Source: Roseburia sp. 499
GTDB lineage: Bacteria > Bacillota > Clostridia > Lachnospirales > Lachnospiraceae
DNA length: 64,000 nt
NCBI RefSeq assembly: GCF_001940225.2
Contig: NZ_CP135164.1
Coordinates: 1,674,001-1,738,000, forward strand
Direction: 5' to 3'
Shown here: positions 36,218 to 45,161 of the stretch, in pieces
Layout of the letters: each line of letters begins with the position of its first letter
Numbering within the stretch: the stretch's first letter is position 1
Notes under the pieces: generated by a model
Databases searched by the model: none
The model's input: only the letters and a program-made list of their open reading frames with translations
Told to the model about the DNA's origin: nothing
Program-made: the position numbers and the translations under genes

Positions 36218-36347
36218 GCTCCTCTCTTATTTCTTCATTTTAGCACGAACCATGTCATTTAAAAAGAATTAACCTGCTTTTCTTATTGATAATATCTGTT
36301 TCATCTAGTTGGATTTTGTCGAAAAGTGTCGGCAAGTTTTTTATCTT

Positions 36348-36791
36348 TCATGTTTCATCATCTACCTCGAAATAGCATTGGGTTGCACTAGCCTTTTCCT
36401 CCTTGGAAATAGGGGCTTCATTAATTTTATTCAAAATATATTTTGAAAAGCTGTGAAGCTTTAAACCTTTCACTTCATGTATTTTTCTAAACCATGCCAT
36501 CATTTCCATCATAGTAACATCTTTTCCATAAGTTGTAAGTCTGTCATACATGGATTCTCCATTTATCAAATCCATTTTGATGCTATTGGGAAATTCCGAT
36601 TTATAATAATGTGGAATAGGAAGACCGCTTTTTACAACCTCTTGTTGAAGCTCAAATTCATAATCAATCCATTCTTTGGGATATCCCTCATTAAAACATT
36701 TGTAAGCATATCCATTATACGAAAAAACTTTTGCCACCATTCCTGCACCAATTTCTATTCGTTCCTGTAAAAAGACTTCATATGTATTCAT
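36348..36791 (-). pseudogene. Truncated phosphotransferase (aminoglycoside phosphotransferase-like)
   Basis: A 147-residue protein beginning MNTYEVFLQERIEIGAG. It matches the N-terminal lobe of the APH/choline-kinase-like family: GAGMVAKVFSYNGYAYK (glycine loop and lysine) and the later hinge IKMDLINGESMYDRL. The full family has about 230-260 residues with a catalytic HxDxxxxN. Here the protein stops after ATQCYFEVDDET, before that loop, so it lacks the catalytic residues. It is a 3'-truncated gene and almost certainly inactive. Confidence 0.7.
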
Positions 36792-36810
36792 GTGTTGTCT
36801 CCTCTTTTCT

Positions 36811-37362
36811 CTAAAAATTCTGATTTGCCAAATTCTTTATTTTCTGATATATTTTTTCTACTTCCGCTTTATAGACACTCTCTGTCTTAGAGTCAAATAA
36901 CACCCATTCAACGAGATCAAAACTATTCTCGTTATCCTCTAAAAATCTGCTTACTGTTTTTACTGCAATCTTTGCTGCCAGCTCTACCGGAAAACTATAC
37001 ACTCCGGTGGATATAGACGGAAATGCAATTGTTCTTATCCCATGTTCAAGTGCCAACTGCATAGATTGGAGATAACAACTTGCAAGAAGCTCTTCTTCCT
37101 TACTCCTTCCACCATTCCAAATTGGCCCTACCGTATGTATCACATAATCACATGGTAAGTGGTATGCTTTTGTAATCTTTGCCTGTCCTGTTTCACAACC
37201 ATGAAGAGTTCGACACTCTGCTAAAAGTTCCGGTCCCGCTTCCCTGTGAATAGCACCATCAACTCCACCGCCACCTAAAAGAGAATTATTAGCAGCATTT
37301 ACAATTGCCTGGACACCTGTAATTTTTGTAATATCACCTTTTACTGTCTTTATTAAATACAT
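36811..37362 (-). CDS. Macrodomain protein (O-acetyl-ADP-ribose deacetylase-like)
   Basis: A 183-residue single macrodomain that binds ADP-ribose and, in YmdB-like members, removes the acetyl group from O-acetyl-ADP-ribose. The binding signature is [22 protein letters not shown] at about residues 25-46, and a second loop [11 protein letters not shown] lies near residue 120. The length is normal. It is intact, though flanked on both sides by broken genes. Whether it acts on ADP-ribosylated protein cannot be told from sequence. Confidence 0.85.
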   Translation of the reverse strand: MYLIKTVKGDITKITGVQAIVNAANNSLLGGGGVDGAIHREAGPELLAECRTLHGCETGQAKITKAYHLPCDYVIHTVGPIWNGGRSKEEELLASCYLQSMQLALEHGIRTIAFPSISTGVYSFPVELAAKIAVKTVSRFLEDNENSFDLVEWVLFDSKTESVYKAEVEKIYQKIKNLANQNF

Positions 37363-37413
37363 CTTATCATCTACCTGCCCTTATTCTTTTTAAATAGTCT
37401 CATAAGATTCTCC

Positions 37414-37915
37414 TTATCTTGCTAAAACCTTCGAAACCAATTTTTCAAAAGACTGTGTAAATTTTTCATCATCCTCATCTGTTCTTTTTCTAGGTCCTTT
37501 TATATGGTTCTTTTGAGAGCCCCTTCTTGCCTTCTTATTCAAATGTCTTTCCATTAACATCTGGTCTATATTGTCATTCGTGTACCACTTGCCCGATTGA
37601 TGAATTGCATACTGTCTACGCTCCGCTTCGGTCGGCTCAAAGCCAAGGTCCACTGGACCTTGTGAGCCCTTTCCCAAGTGCCATTGCTGCTACTCCATAA
37701 TCCTGAGTAACAACGATGTCTCCTTTATGACAAATACTGATTAATTTATAATCAACTGCGTCTGCTCCTGCACCAACCACAATGACTTCACTGTAATCGG
37801 AACTCAAAATGTGATTCGTATCGCAGAGTAATGTTACGGCAATTCCATATTTTTCTGCCACTTCTTCAACAATACGAACCACAGGACATGCGTCTGCATC
37901 TACAAAAATCTGCAT
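37414..37915 (-). pseudogene. yaiI: YaiI/YqxD (DUF188) gene disrupted by a 55-bp insertion
   Basis: The N-terminal part starts at 37915 (MQIFVDADACPVVRIVEE; an upstream extension lacks support) and reads to DYGVAAMALGKG. The C-terminal part reads YAIHQSGKWYTNDNIDQ through RRGS and KGPRKRTDEDDEKF. In family members these are joined directly. Here 55 bases (37612-37666) stand between, shifting the frame and adding a TGA. The intact gene would encode about 150 residues. The family is an uncharacterised conserved protein. No functional product is expected without frameshifting. Confidence 0.8.
37612..37666. repeat. Inserted hairpin element inside yaiI
   Basis: The segment has a GC-rich tail (CTCCGCTTCG at 37621-37630) and a hairpin: GGCTCA (37634-37639) pairs with TGAGCC (37663-37668), and CAAGGTCCA (37644-37652) pairs with TGGACCTTG (37654-37662). 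No coding capacity. It is of the type of small non-autonomous repeats. Confidence 0.65.
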
Positions 37916-37954
37916 ATAACCATTCCTTTTTATTATTCCATTATATAATATCAC

Positions 37955-37974
37955 ATGTCACATTATCGTGACAT
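37955..37974. promoter_or_regulatory. Palindrome upstream of yaiI
   Basis: ATGTCAC (37955-37961) and GTGACAT (37968-37974) are separated by six bases. A TATAAT on the minus strand (37940-37945) lies just downstream, so the palindrome covers the -35 region and may be an operator. It could also be a short hairpin. Confidence 0.35.
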
Positions 37975-38017
37975 ATAATATTTTTTTAATCCGTTTTTTT
38001 AATCAACTAATATTCTA

Positions 38018-39289
38018 TTATCTATAAATTATCATCTGTTCCGCAAATACCCCATATCCCCTAGCTGCATCTTGAACAAATACATGTGTCACAGCACCTA
38101 TCATCTTCCCATTCTGAATAATTGGACTGCCACTCATTCCCTGCACAATCCCTCCCGTCAACTCCAACAGTTCCGGGTCTGTCACCTCAAAAAGAATTCC
38201 TTTATTCAGGTTACTGCCACTATAATCCATCCCTATAATCTCAATGTCATACTCTTTCCTTTCTCCGGATAAATAAGAAACAATTTTGGCCGGTCCCTCC
38301 TGTACTTCCTGCTTCATACCAATGGCGCAATATTCTACTCCCTGTAACTGTTCCGGCATTCGCTCCAGTTTTCCGTAAATTCCAACCTCCGTATTTTCCT
38401 CTACCGTTCCAAGCTTAAACTGATCCAAATAAGTAATAATCCCTGATACTTCCCCCGGCTTTCCCTTTTCTCCCTTAGTAATTCCTGCTATTTTTGCTTC
38501 ATATAAAGTTCCTTCTGACATAAGAACTTTAGTTCCTGTATCCATATCGCTTACCTGATGACCTAATGCTCCATAATTTCCGGCACTGTCACAAAAAGTG
38601 AGCGTTCCTACACCTGCCAGATCATCTCTAATCCAGATACCCAACTTATATTCATTTCCCCCTGTTTTTACCGGCTCTACTTTTAATTCAATGTACTCTC
38701 CATCCCTCAATATTCCAAGCACCACTGACTTTCCTTCACACCCATTAATAGCCTCAATTACATTTTCCTTTGTCTTTACTACCTGTTCATTTATGGTTTT
38801 AATATAATCTCCACTTTTCACAATATTGGCTGCCGGTTCGTAATTCATTCCATCCGTTCCTGTTACTGCCCCTGTTCCGATAATCAGCACTCCTTCTGTT
38901 TTTACATAAATTCCTACGGGTATTCCGCATGGAACTACACTTTCCTCTTCAATAACCTCTACCGCAACTTCCTTTACCTCAAATATTCCAAAAAGTCGAC
39001 ACACGATAGAATAACTACCACGGTTATCAGATTTCATAGAAAAATCCTTATTCAAGTCTACATGGATTTCTTTTCGTTCTATTGCAGGTGACTGGTTTCC
39101 AAATACCTCTAATCCTTCCGCTTCCACTACTCCAGTCATTGGAACATGAAAATTGAAGTTTTCCTCTTCTCCCTGTACCATCCATATTTTATCCGGGACA
39201 GACTCCTTCATAATAAAAAAAGAAAACACCAGCAAAAGTCCAAAGCCTCCTAGTATGCTTGTTCTTGCAATCCACTTTTGTATTTTCAT
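38018..39289 (-). CDS. spoIVB: SpoIVB serine peptidase
   Basis: A 423-residue protein required for late sporulation; it cleaves SpoIVFA and so activates SigK processing. One N-terminal membrane segment spans residues 9-27. A PDZ-like domain is at about residues 100-190 (GVLIIGTG, SGDYIKTINEQV). The S55 catalytic serine is in GMSGSPII near residue 395. The start at 39289 (MKIQKW) with AAGGGATG upstream is preferred over an earlier in-frame extension that overlaps the recN terminator. It follows recN by about 95 bases. Confidence 0.93.
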   Translation of the reverse strand: MKIQKWIARTSILGGFGLLLVFSFFIMKESVPDKIWMVQGEEENFNFHVPMTGVVEAEGLEVFGNQSPAIERKEIHVDLNKDFSMKSDNRGSYSIVCRLFGIFEVKEVAVEVIEEESVVPCGIPVGIYVKTEGVLIIGTGAVTGTDGMNYEPAANIVKSGDYIKTINEQVVKTKENVIEAINGCEGKSVVLGILRDGEYIELKVEPVKTGGNEYKLGIWIRDDLAGVGTLTFCDSAGNYGALGHQVSDMDTGTKVLMSEGTLYEAKIAGITKGEKGKPGEVSGIITYLDQFKLGTVEENTEVGIYGKLERMPEQLQGVEYCAIGMKQEVQEGPAKIVSYLSGERKEYDIEIIGMDYSGSNLNKGILFEVTDPELLELTGGIVQGMSGSPIIQNGKMIGAVTHVFVQDAARGYGVFAEQMIIYR

Positions 39290-39325
39290 GTTTCCACATC
39301 CCTTCTTGTTATTCCAATTATATAG

Positions 39326-39360
39326 AAAAAGGATTTCAGTACTTAACTGAAATCCTTTTT
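39326..39360 (-). terminator. Intrinsic terminator of recN
   Basis: A 15-bp stem (39326-39340 and 39346-39360) with a 5-base loop and long A/T ends stands 25 bases past the recN stop. It separates recN from spoIVB. Confidence 0.85.
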
Positions 39361-39384
39361 CTAGTATATGAAGTTCTTTCATTT

Positions 39385-41067
39385 TTAACTCTGGGATTTT
39401 TTAACTGATTTCGCCAGTTCTTTCATCTCTCTTGCACTTTCTAAAACAGTATCTGTTACTTTTACACCACCAAGCATTCTTGCCAGTTCTTCTATTGTCT
39501 CTTTTTCCTCTAAGCAAACAATATTGGAAACTGTTGACTGATTTACCACATTTTTACTAATTAAAAAATGCTGATCTGCCATAGCTGCAATCTGAGGCAG
39601 ATGAGTAATACAAATAACCTGATGATTCTTTCCAATCACATTCATTTTCTCTGCTACCATCTGAGCAGTACGTCCACTGATACCGGAATCAATCTCATCA
39701 AAAATCAATGTTTCAATCTGATCGCTCTCCGCTAAAACAGTTTTTATTGCCAACATGATACGGCTTAATTCACCGCCGGATGCTACCTTTCCTAAAGGTT
39801 TTACCGGTTCTCCCGGATTAGTGGAAATCAAAAACTCTGCATCGTCTGTCCCGTTCGCAGTATAAGAAGATGTGTCCTGAAATGCCATGGTAAATTCCAC
39901 ATCCAGGAAATTCAAATCAATCAATGCTTCTTTTACCTGCTTTGTTAATTCTTTCGCATAACGCTTTCGGATTGCTGATACCTCCTGACAAATTTCCTGT
40001 AGTACCTTTTCTGCCTTCTTTTCCCGCTGTGCCAGTTCCTCCAGATAATGCTCATAATCCTTCAGTTGCTGATAGCGCTGTTCTTTTTCCTCTTTTGCCG
40101 CTAACACTGCCTCAATGGTTCCACCAAATTTGTCCTTTAAATGATTAACCTCATCCAAACGTTTCTCCGTCTCATAGAAGGTTTCTTCATCAAACTCTCC
40201 GTCTGAAATATACGCTGCCAGCTCCCGGTTAAAATCATTCAACAGGCTGTCTATTTCTCCAATCTGTTCTGCAAGCTGTTCCAAGTCACTGTCATATTCC
40301 ACTACAGATGTAAGTTCCCGCAATGCCCGTCCAATCTGATCTGTAGCATTTCCATCGCCACTAGTCATATTGTGGGCCGCATTCGCTGCTTCCATAATCT
40401 TACGACTATTTGCCATCTTTCTATAAGCACTTTCTAATGTCTCATCTTCTCCCGGAATCAGCTGCGCCTCTTCTACTTCATTAATCTCATATTCCAAAAA
40501 GGACAATTCCCTTTCTCTCTGGGCATCATCCGTCACCGCTTCCTTCTTTTCTTCTAATATCTTCTGATATTCCTGATAGCGAAGTTTTAATTCTTCCTTT
40601 TTCTCTTTTAACTCATCCTTAGCGTATTCATCCAGAATCTCCAAATGCTTCTTCTTTTGAAGTAATGACTGATGCTCATGCTGTCCATGAATATCAATCA
40701 ACAACGCAGCCACTGCCTTCATGCAGGAAGCCGATACTGTCTCAGAGTTAATCTTTCCAACACTCCTTGAAGCAGTAATCTTTCTTGACATGATAATTTC
40801 TCCATTTTCCGGAAAAATATCCATCTCTTTTAATACGTTTAATTGTTCTTGATTTTCTACTCTGAAAATCAACTCTACCAACGCATATTCTGCGTTTTCC
40901 CGCAGCATTTCTTTGGGAACCTTTTCTCCCAAAGCAAGATTAATGGAGCCTATGATAATAGATTTTCCAGCTCCTGTTTCACCGGAAAGAATATTTAATC
41001 CCGGTCCAAATTCTACCTCTGCTTCTTCAATTAATGCGAGGTTTTTTACATGCAGACTTACTAACAT
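39385..41067 (-). CDS. recN: DNA repair protein RecN
   Basis: A 560-residue SMC-like ATPase acting early in double-strand break repair. Walker A GETGAGKS is at residues 29-36. The protein has long coiled-coil regions between about 160 and 390. The signature SGGELSRIMLAI and Walker B TLIFDEIDSGISGRTA are near residues 430 and 460. The length is normal. It overlaps no neighbour; argR lies 56 bases upstream. Confidence 0.95.
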   Translation of the reverse strand: MLVSLHVKNLALIEEAEVEFGPGLNILSGETGAGKSIIIGSINLALGEKVPKEMLRENAEYALVELIFRVENQEQLNVLKEMDIFPENGEIIMSRKITASRSVGKINSETVSASCMKAVAALLIDIHGQHEHQSLLQKKKHLEILDEYAKDELKEKKEELKLRYQEYQKILEEKKEAVTDDAQRERELSFLEYEINEVEEAQLIPGEDETLESAYRKMANSRKIMEAANAAHNMTSGDGNATDQIGRALRELTSVVEYDSDLEQLAEQIGEIDSLLNDFNRELAAYISDGEFDEETFYETEKRLDEVNHLKDKFGGTIEAVLAAKEEKEQRYQQLKDYEHYLEELAQREKKAEKVLQEICQEVSAIRKRYAKELTKQVKEALIDLNFLDVEFTMAFQDTSSYTANGTDDAEFLISTNPGEPVKPLGKVASGGELSRIMLAIKTVLAESDQIETLIFDEIDSGISGRTAQMVAEKMNVIGKNHQVICITHLPQIAAMADQHFLISKNVVNQSTVSNIVCLEEKETIEELARMLGGVKVTDTVLESAREMKELAKSVKKSQS

Positions 41068-41123
41068 ATCCGTTCTCCTTCTGCTCTCTCATTTACAACG
41101 GCTTAAAAATCAGTATCTTACAT

Positions 41124-41579
41124 TTAATTATCTATGATTTTTCTTAATCTTTTCATCAAATTTTCTGTATCTTCTACTGTTCGTACTGCACACATAATAG
41201 TATCATCACCTGCAATACTTCCCACAATTTCATGACAATCCATAGCATCCAGAGCCGCTGCAACCGCCATAGCCATACCTGATACCGTCTTTATCACTAA
41301 AATATTTTGCGCCATATCCATAGAAGAAAAGCCATCCTTAAATACTCGAATGTACTTCTCACTCATATCCACATGATTTTCGCTAAGTGCTACATACTTC
41401 TGTCTTCCTCCGGTTCCACTTGCTACCTTAGTAAGCTTAAGTTCCCGTATATCTCTTGATATAGTTGCTTGTGTTACCGCAAATCCTTCCTTCTCCAAGC
41501 GGTCCGATAATTCCTCCTGGGTTTCAATATTATACTTCCTTATAAGTTCCAAAATCTTTGCCTGACGTTTTGATTTCAT
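41124..41579 (-). CDS. argR: Arginine repressor ArgR
   Basis: A 151-residue regulator. The winged-helix N-terminus carries VTQATISRDIRELKL at residues 34-48, the recognition helix, and the C-terminal hexamerisation domain has the arginine-binding GSIAGDDTIMCAVRT near residue 117. It represses arginine synthesis and activates catabolism when bound to arginine; argH elsewhere in the window is a plausible target. It lies in the conserved tlyA-nadK-argR-recN order. Confidence 0.94.
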   Translation of the reverse strand: MKSKRQAKILELIRKYNIETQEELSDRLEKEGFAVTQATISRDIRELKLTKVASGTGGRQKYVALSENHVDMSEKYIRVFKDGFSSMDMAQNILVIKTVSGMAMAVAAALDAMDCHEIVGSIAGDDTIMCAVRTVEDTENLMKRLRKIIDN

Positions 41580-41594
41580 ATATCCTCCTTCTCA

Positions 41595-42440
41595 CTATCC
41601 GGTATATCCTTGCAATTTCTTTCCCAGACGTTCTAGAAAACTTAACTTGCTTAGTTTCAAAATCCCTGTTCGAGTTCCTGCCTTTTTCACTACAATTTTC
41701 TCTCCAACAGTAAGAATTCCTACATGCTCCCCGTCAAAGCTGACCTCTGCCTTTTCATCATTTTCTATTCTTCTTGGAGCCACCTCTACAGTAATCTCAG
41801 CATCTGCTCCAAGTACAATACTTTTGGCATTCAACGTATGAGGACTAATTGGTGTTATCAATATTAATTCCGCTCTCGGATCCACAATCGGTCCTCCTGC
41901 CGACATATTATAAGCAGTAGAGCCGGTAGGTGTTGCTATAATAATACCATCTGCACTGTATGTATTGAGATATTCTCCATTGACAGAAATAATAAAATCC
42001 GCCACTTGAAGAACTCCCGAACGATGAATTACAATATCATTTAATGCAACCTGCTGTCCTGACTGCCCTGTTTTATTCACCAGATACCCAGTCAAAAGCA
42101 TACGTTCTTCTACCGAATAGCCTTTGCCCTCCATGAGAATTTCCAGCCCATTCATAACATTTTTTCCATCCAGTTCGCACAGATAGCCTACATGCCCGGT
42201 GTTTACTCCAATCAGAGGAATATTCCGTTCTGCCATATCCCGAGCAACCCGAAGTAGGGTTCCATCTCCACCAACTACCAGAATACATTCTGTTTCCTTT
42301 GGTATTTCTACTGCATCATACTCTTGATTTATCTGATAACCACAGTTTCCACCATGCTCCGCAATATACTTTTGCATCTGCTTTGTTAGTACCAATTCCT
42401 TATCTTTTTGTGGATTTACAATAATGTAAAAATGCTTCAT
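41595..42440 (-). CDS. nadK: NAD kinase
   Basis: A 281-residue enzyme that phosphorylates NAD to NADP using ATP or polyphosphate. The GGDG motif is at residues 57-60, the substrate-binding NTGHVGYL is near residue 82, and the conserved TPTGSTAYNMSAGGPIV is near residue 166. Length is normal. It begins four bases downstream of tlyA and is probably co-transcribed with it. Confidence 0.95.
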   Translation of the reverse strand: MKHFYIIVNPQKDKELVLTKQMQKYIAEHGGNCGYQINQEYDAVEIPKETECILVVGGDGTLLRVARDMAERNIPLIGVNTGHVGYLCELDGKNVMNGLEILMEGKGYSVEERMLLTGYLVNKTGQSGQQVALNDIVIHRSGVLQVADFIISVNGEYLNTYSADGIIIATPTGSTAYNMSAGGPIVDPRAELILITPISPHTLNAKSIVLGADAEITVEVAPRRIENDEKAEVSFDGEHVGILTVGEKIVVKKAGTRTGILKLSKLSFLERLGKKLQGYTG

Positions 42441-42444
42441 TCTC

Positions 42445-43242
42445 TTATGCCAGTGTGCTGTGCGCCTGTGCTACTACAGCCTTTATGTCTACCGGCCCCT
42501 CCTGACTCTCCATGCCCTTTTGAATGTATACAAGATACTCTATGTTACCTTCCGGTCCCTTAATCGGGGAAAACTCCAGATTCTTTATTCCAAAACCAAT
42601 TTCTTGTGCAAAGGAAATCACCTTTTCAATTACTTCTTCATGCACCTTTGAATCTCTTACTACTCCTTTTTTTCCAACCTTTTCCTTCCCCGCTTCAAAC
42701 TGCGGTTTAATCAAGCATACCATCTCACCTTGCTCCGTTAACAATTCCTTTGCTGCCGGAAGCACTTTGGTAAGAGAAATAAAAGATACATCTACCGATG
42801 CAAAATCTAAAATATCATCAATATCCTCCGGTGTTACATAGCGGATATTTGTTTTTTCCATACATACCACACGTTCATCCTGTCTTAATTTCCAGGCAAA
42901 CTGTCCATATCCCACATCGACTGCATATACTTTTTTTGCTCCATTTTGAAGCATACAATCTGTAAAACCTCCTGTAGAGGCGCCAATATCCATGCAAATC
43001 TTGTCTTCAAGGGAAATACCAAAGTTCGCCATTGCTTTTTCTAACTTAAGTCCACCACGGCTTACATACTTAAGTGTATTTCCTCTTACTTCTATTTCTA
43101 CTTTATCATCAAAGGAAGTTCCTGCCTTGTCTTCCCGCTGTCCTGCTACGAACACATTTCCTTCCATAATCATGACCTTTGCTTTCTCTCGCGAAGGTGC
43201 CAGTCCACGCTGTACCAGCAATACATCCAATCTTTCTTTCAT
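42445..43242 (-). CDS. tlyA: TlyA-family rRNA 2'-O-methyltransferase
   Basis: A 265-residue protein. An N-terminal S4 RNA-binding domain (MKERLDVLLVQRGLAPSREKA) is followed by an RrmJ-like methyltransferase domain with the SAM-binding ICMDIGASTGGFTDCML near residues 86-102. TlyA proteins 2'-O-methylate cytidines in 16S and 23S rRNA. The ATG at 43242 is chosen over a longer in-frame start nine codons earlier, which would intrude into dxs, and has GGGAAAGG upstream. Confidence 0.9.
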   Translation of the reverse strand: MKERLDVLLVQRGLAPSREKAKVMIMEGNVFVAGQREDKAGTSFDDKVEIEVRGNTLKYVSRGGLKLEKAMANFGISLEDKICMDIGASTGGFTDCMLQNGAKKVYAVDVGYGQFAWKLRQDERVVCMEKTNIRYVTPEDIDDILDFASVDVSFISLTKVLPAAKELLTEQGEMVCLIKPQFEAGKEKVGKKGVVRDSKVHEEVIEKVISFAQEIGFGIKNLEFSPIKGPEGNIEYLVYIQKGMESQEGPVDIKAVVAQAHSTLA

Positions 43243-43243
43243 G

Positions 43244-45130
43244 CTATAACCTTTCCCGTATTTTAGCATATTCCGCTACAATTTTTTTCACTATGGATTC
43301 TTTATCAATACCGACTTCTTTTCTTAAAATCTCCACATTACCATGTTCTACATATTCATCCGGAATAGCAATGTTAATGACTTTCATTTGAGACTCTTTT
43401 GAATCTCTTTCATTCATATATCGTACCACATGTTCACCAAATCCGCCACTTATTACATTTTCTTCCATCGTAACCAACAGTTCATGTTCATGTGTTAATT
43501 CTTCTAACACTTTTGTATCTAATGGCTTTACAAACCTTGCATTAATGAGCGAACATTGATAACCCATACTTTTTAAAATCTCTCTTACTTCAACAGCTGT
43601 TTTCACCATACTACCAACTGCCAGAAGTGCAATCTGACTTTCCTGCCTAATCACTTCACTTTTCCCAAACGTAATAGGAGCACGAAATTCCTTTAAACCG
43701 TCATAGGCTTCTCCTCTCGGATAACGTATGGAAATAGGATGCTGATATTTCACTGCAAATTTCACCATATCCGAAAGTTCCCATTTATTCTTAGGTGCCA
43801 TAATTGTCATATTGGGAATCGTTGACAGGTAGGATAAATCAAAAATTCCTTGATGTGTTTCACCATCACTTCCTACCAATCCTGCCCGGTCTATGGCAAA
43901 CACTACGGGCAAATCCTGAATACAGACATCATGTAGAATCTGGTCATACGCTCTTTGCAAAAAAGAGGAATAAATGGCTACAATCGGCTTTAACCCTGCG
44001 GCTGCAAGGCCGGCAGCGAATGTTACTGCATGTTCTTCTGCAATTCCCACATCAAAGAAACGCTCCGGGAACATATTGTGAAACCGTTTTAATCCAGTTC
44101 CATCCCCCATAGCTGCTGTTATCGCAACTACCTTTTCATCCCTGTCACCGAGTTTTCGCATAACAGTAGAAAATATATCTGTATAATTTGCTACTGTCCT
44201 TGGATTTGCCGGAAGACCCGTTTCAATTTCAAATGGTTGTGCTCCATGGAATCTTGCCGGATGGCGTTCCGCCGGAAGGTATCCCTTGCCCTTGCGCGTC
44301 ATAACATGCACTACAACGGCACCATCTACCTTGACCGCTTCTTTAAAAATCCGAAGCATTGCAGGAATATCATGACCATCCACAGGCCCCAAATAGGTAA
44401 TTCCCATATCTTCAAATATCATGCCCGGAATAAACAATTGTTTTATACCACTCTTTGTTCGACGTATCTGAGAAACCATGCGCTCCCCATATACAGGAAT
44501 CTTACTAAGAGAATTGGTTACTCCTGTTTTCAAATCCTTATATGCATCTGTAGTACGTAAATTTCCAAGATGCCTGGAAAGTCCACCCACATTTTCTGAA
44601 ATAGACATATTGTTATCATTCAATACGATAATAAAATTACTTTTCATACGGGAAGCATTATTCAACGCTTCATATGCCATTCCTCCTGTCAGTGCTCCAT
44701 CTCCGATTACAGATATTACATGATAGTCCTCTCCAGTCAATTCTCTTGCCTCTGCATAGCCAAGTCCTGCTGAAATGGAAGTGGAACTATGCCCGGTATC
44801 AAAGCTGTCACACTCACTTTCCTGACGCTTAGGGAAGCCACTCATGCCACCATATTTTCGCAGTTCATCGAATCCTGCCTTTCGCCCTGTCAACAATTTA
44901 TGAGTATAAGACTGATGTCCCACATCCCAGATAATCTTGTCTTCCGGCAGTTCAAACGCCAGATGCAATGCCATAGTAAGTTCCACTACGCCAAGGTTTG
45001 ATGCCAGATGCCCACCATTCTCTGCAATTTTATGAATGAGGAAATCACGTATTTCATCTGCAAGAACAGGTAATTCTGCATTTGTCAGCTTTTTTATATC
45101 ATTAGGCTTATTTATTTTTTCTAATACCAT
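43244..45130 (-). CDS. dxs: 1-deoxy-D-xylulose-5-phosphate synthase
   Basis: A 628-residue thiamine-diphosphate enzyme that condenses pyruvate with glyceraldehyde 3-phosphate, the first step of the MEP route to isoprenoids. The ThDP-binding GDGALTGGMAYEALNN is near residue 143, DRAGLVGSDGETHQG near 410 marks the transketolase C-domain interface, and HQSYTHKLL lies near residue 71. Length is normal. It sits between ispA and tlyA in the conserved string; the overlap with tlyA is minimal. Confidence 0.96.
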   Translation of the reverse strand: MVLEKINKPNDIKKLTNAELPVLADEIRDFLIHKIAENGGHLASNLGVVELTMALHLAFELPEDKIIWDVGHQSYTHKLLTGRKAGFDELRKYGGMSGFPKRQESECDSFDTGHSSTSISAGLGYAEARELTGEDYHVISVIGDGALTGGMAYEALNNASRMKSNFIIVLNDNNMSISENVGGLSRHLGNLRTTDAYKDLKTGVTNSLSKIPVYGERMVSQIRRTKSGIKQLFIPGMIFEDMGITYLGPVDGHDIPAMLRIFKEAVKVDGAVVVHVMTRKGKGYLPAERHPARFHGAQPFEIETGLPANPRTVANYTDIFSTVMRKLGDRDEKVVAITAAMGDGTGLKRFHNMFPERFFDVGIAEEHAVTFAAGLAAAGLKPIVAIYSSFLQRAYDQILHDVCIQDLPVVFAIDRAGLVGSDGETHQGIFDLSYLSTIPNMTIMAPKNKWELSDMVKFAVKYQHPISIRYPRGEAYDGLKEFRAPITFGKSEVIRQESQIALLAVGSMVKTAVEVREILKSMGYQCSLINARFVKPLDTKVLEELTHEHELLVTMEENVISGGFGEHVVRYMNERDSKESQMKVINIAIPDEYVEHGNVEILRKEVGIDKESIVKKIVAEYAKIRERL

Positions 45131-45161
45131 GAAGAATTCCCTTCTTTCTTTGCGAATTCCA

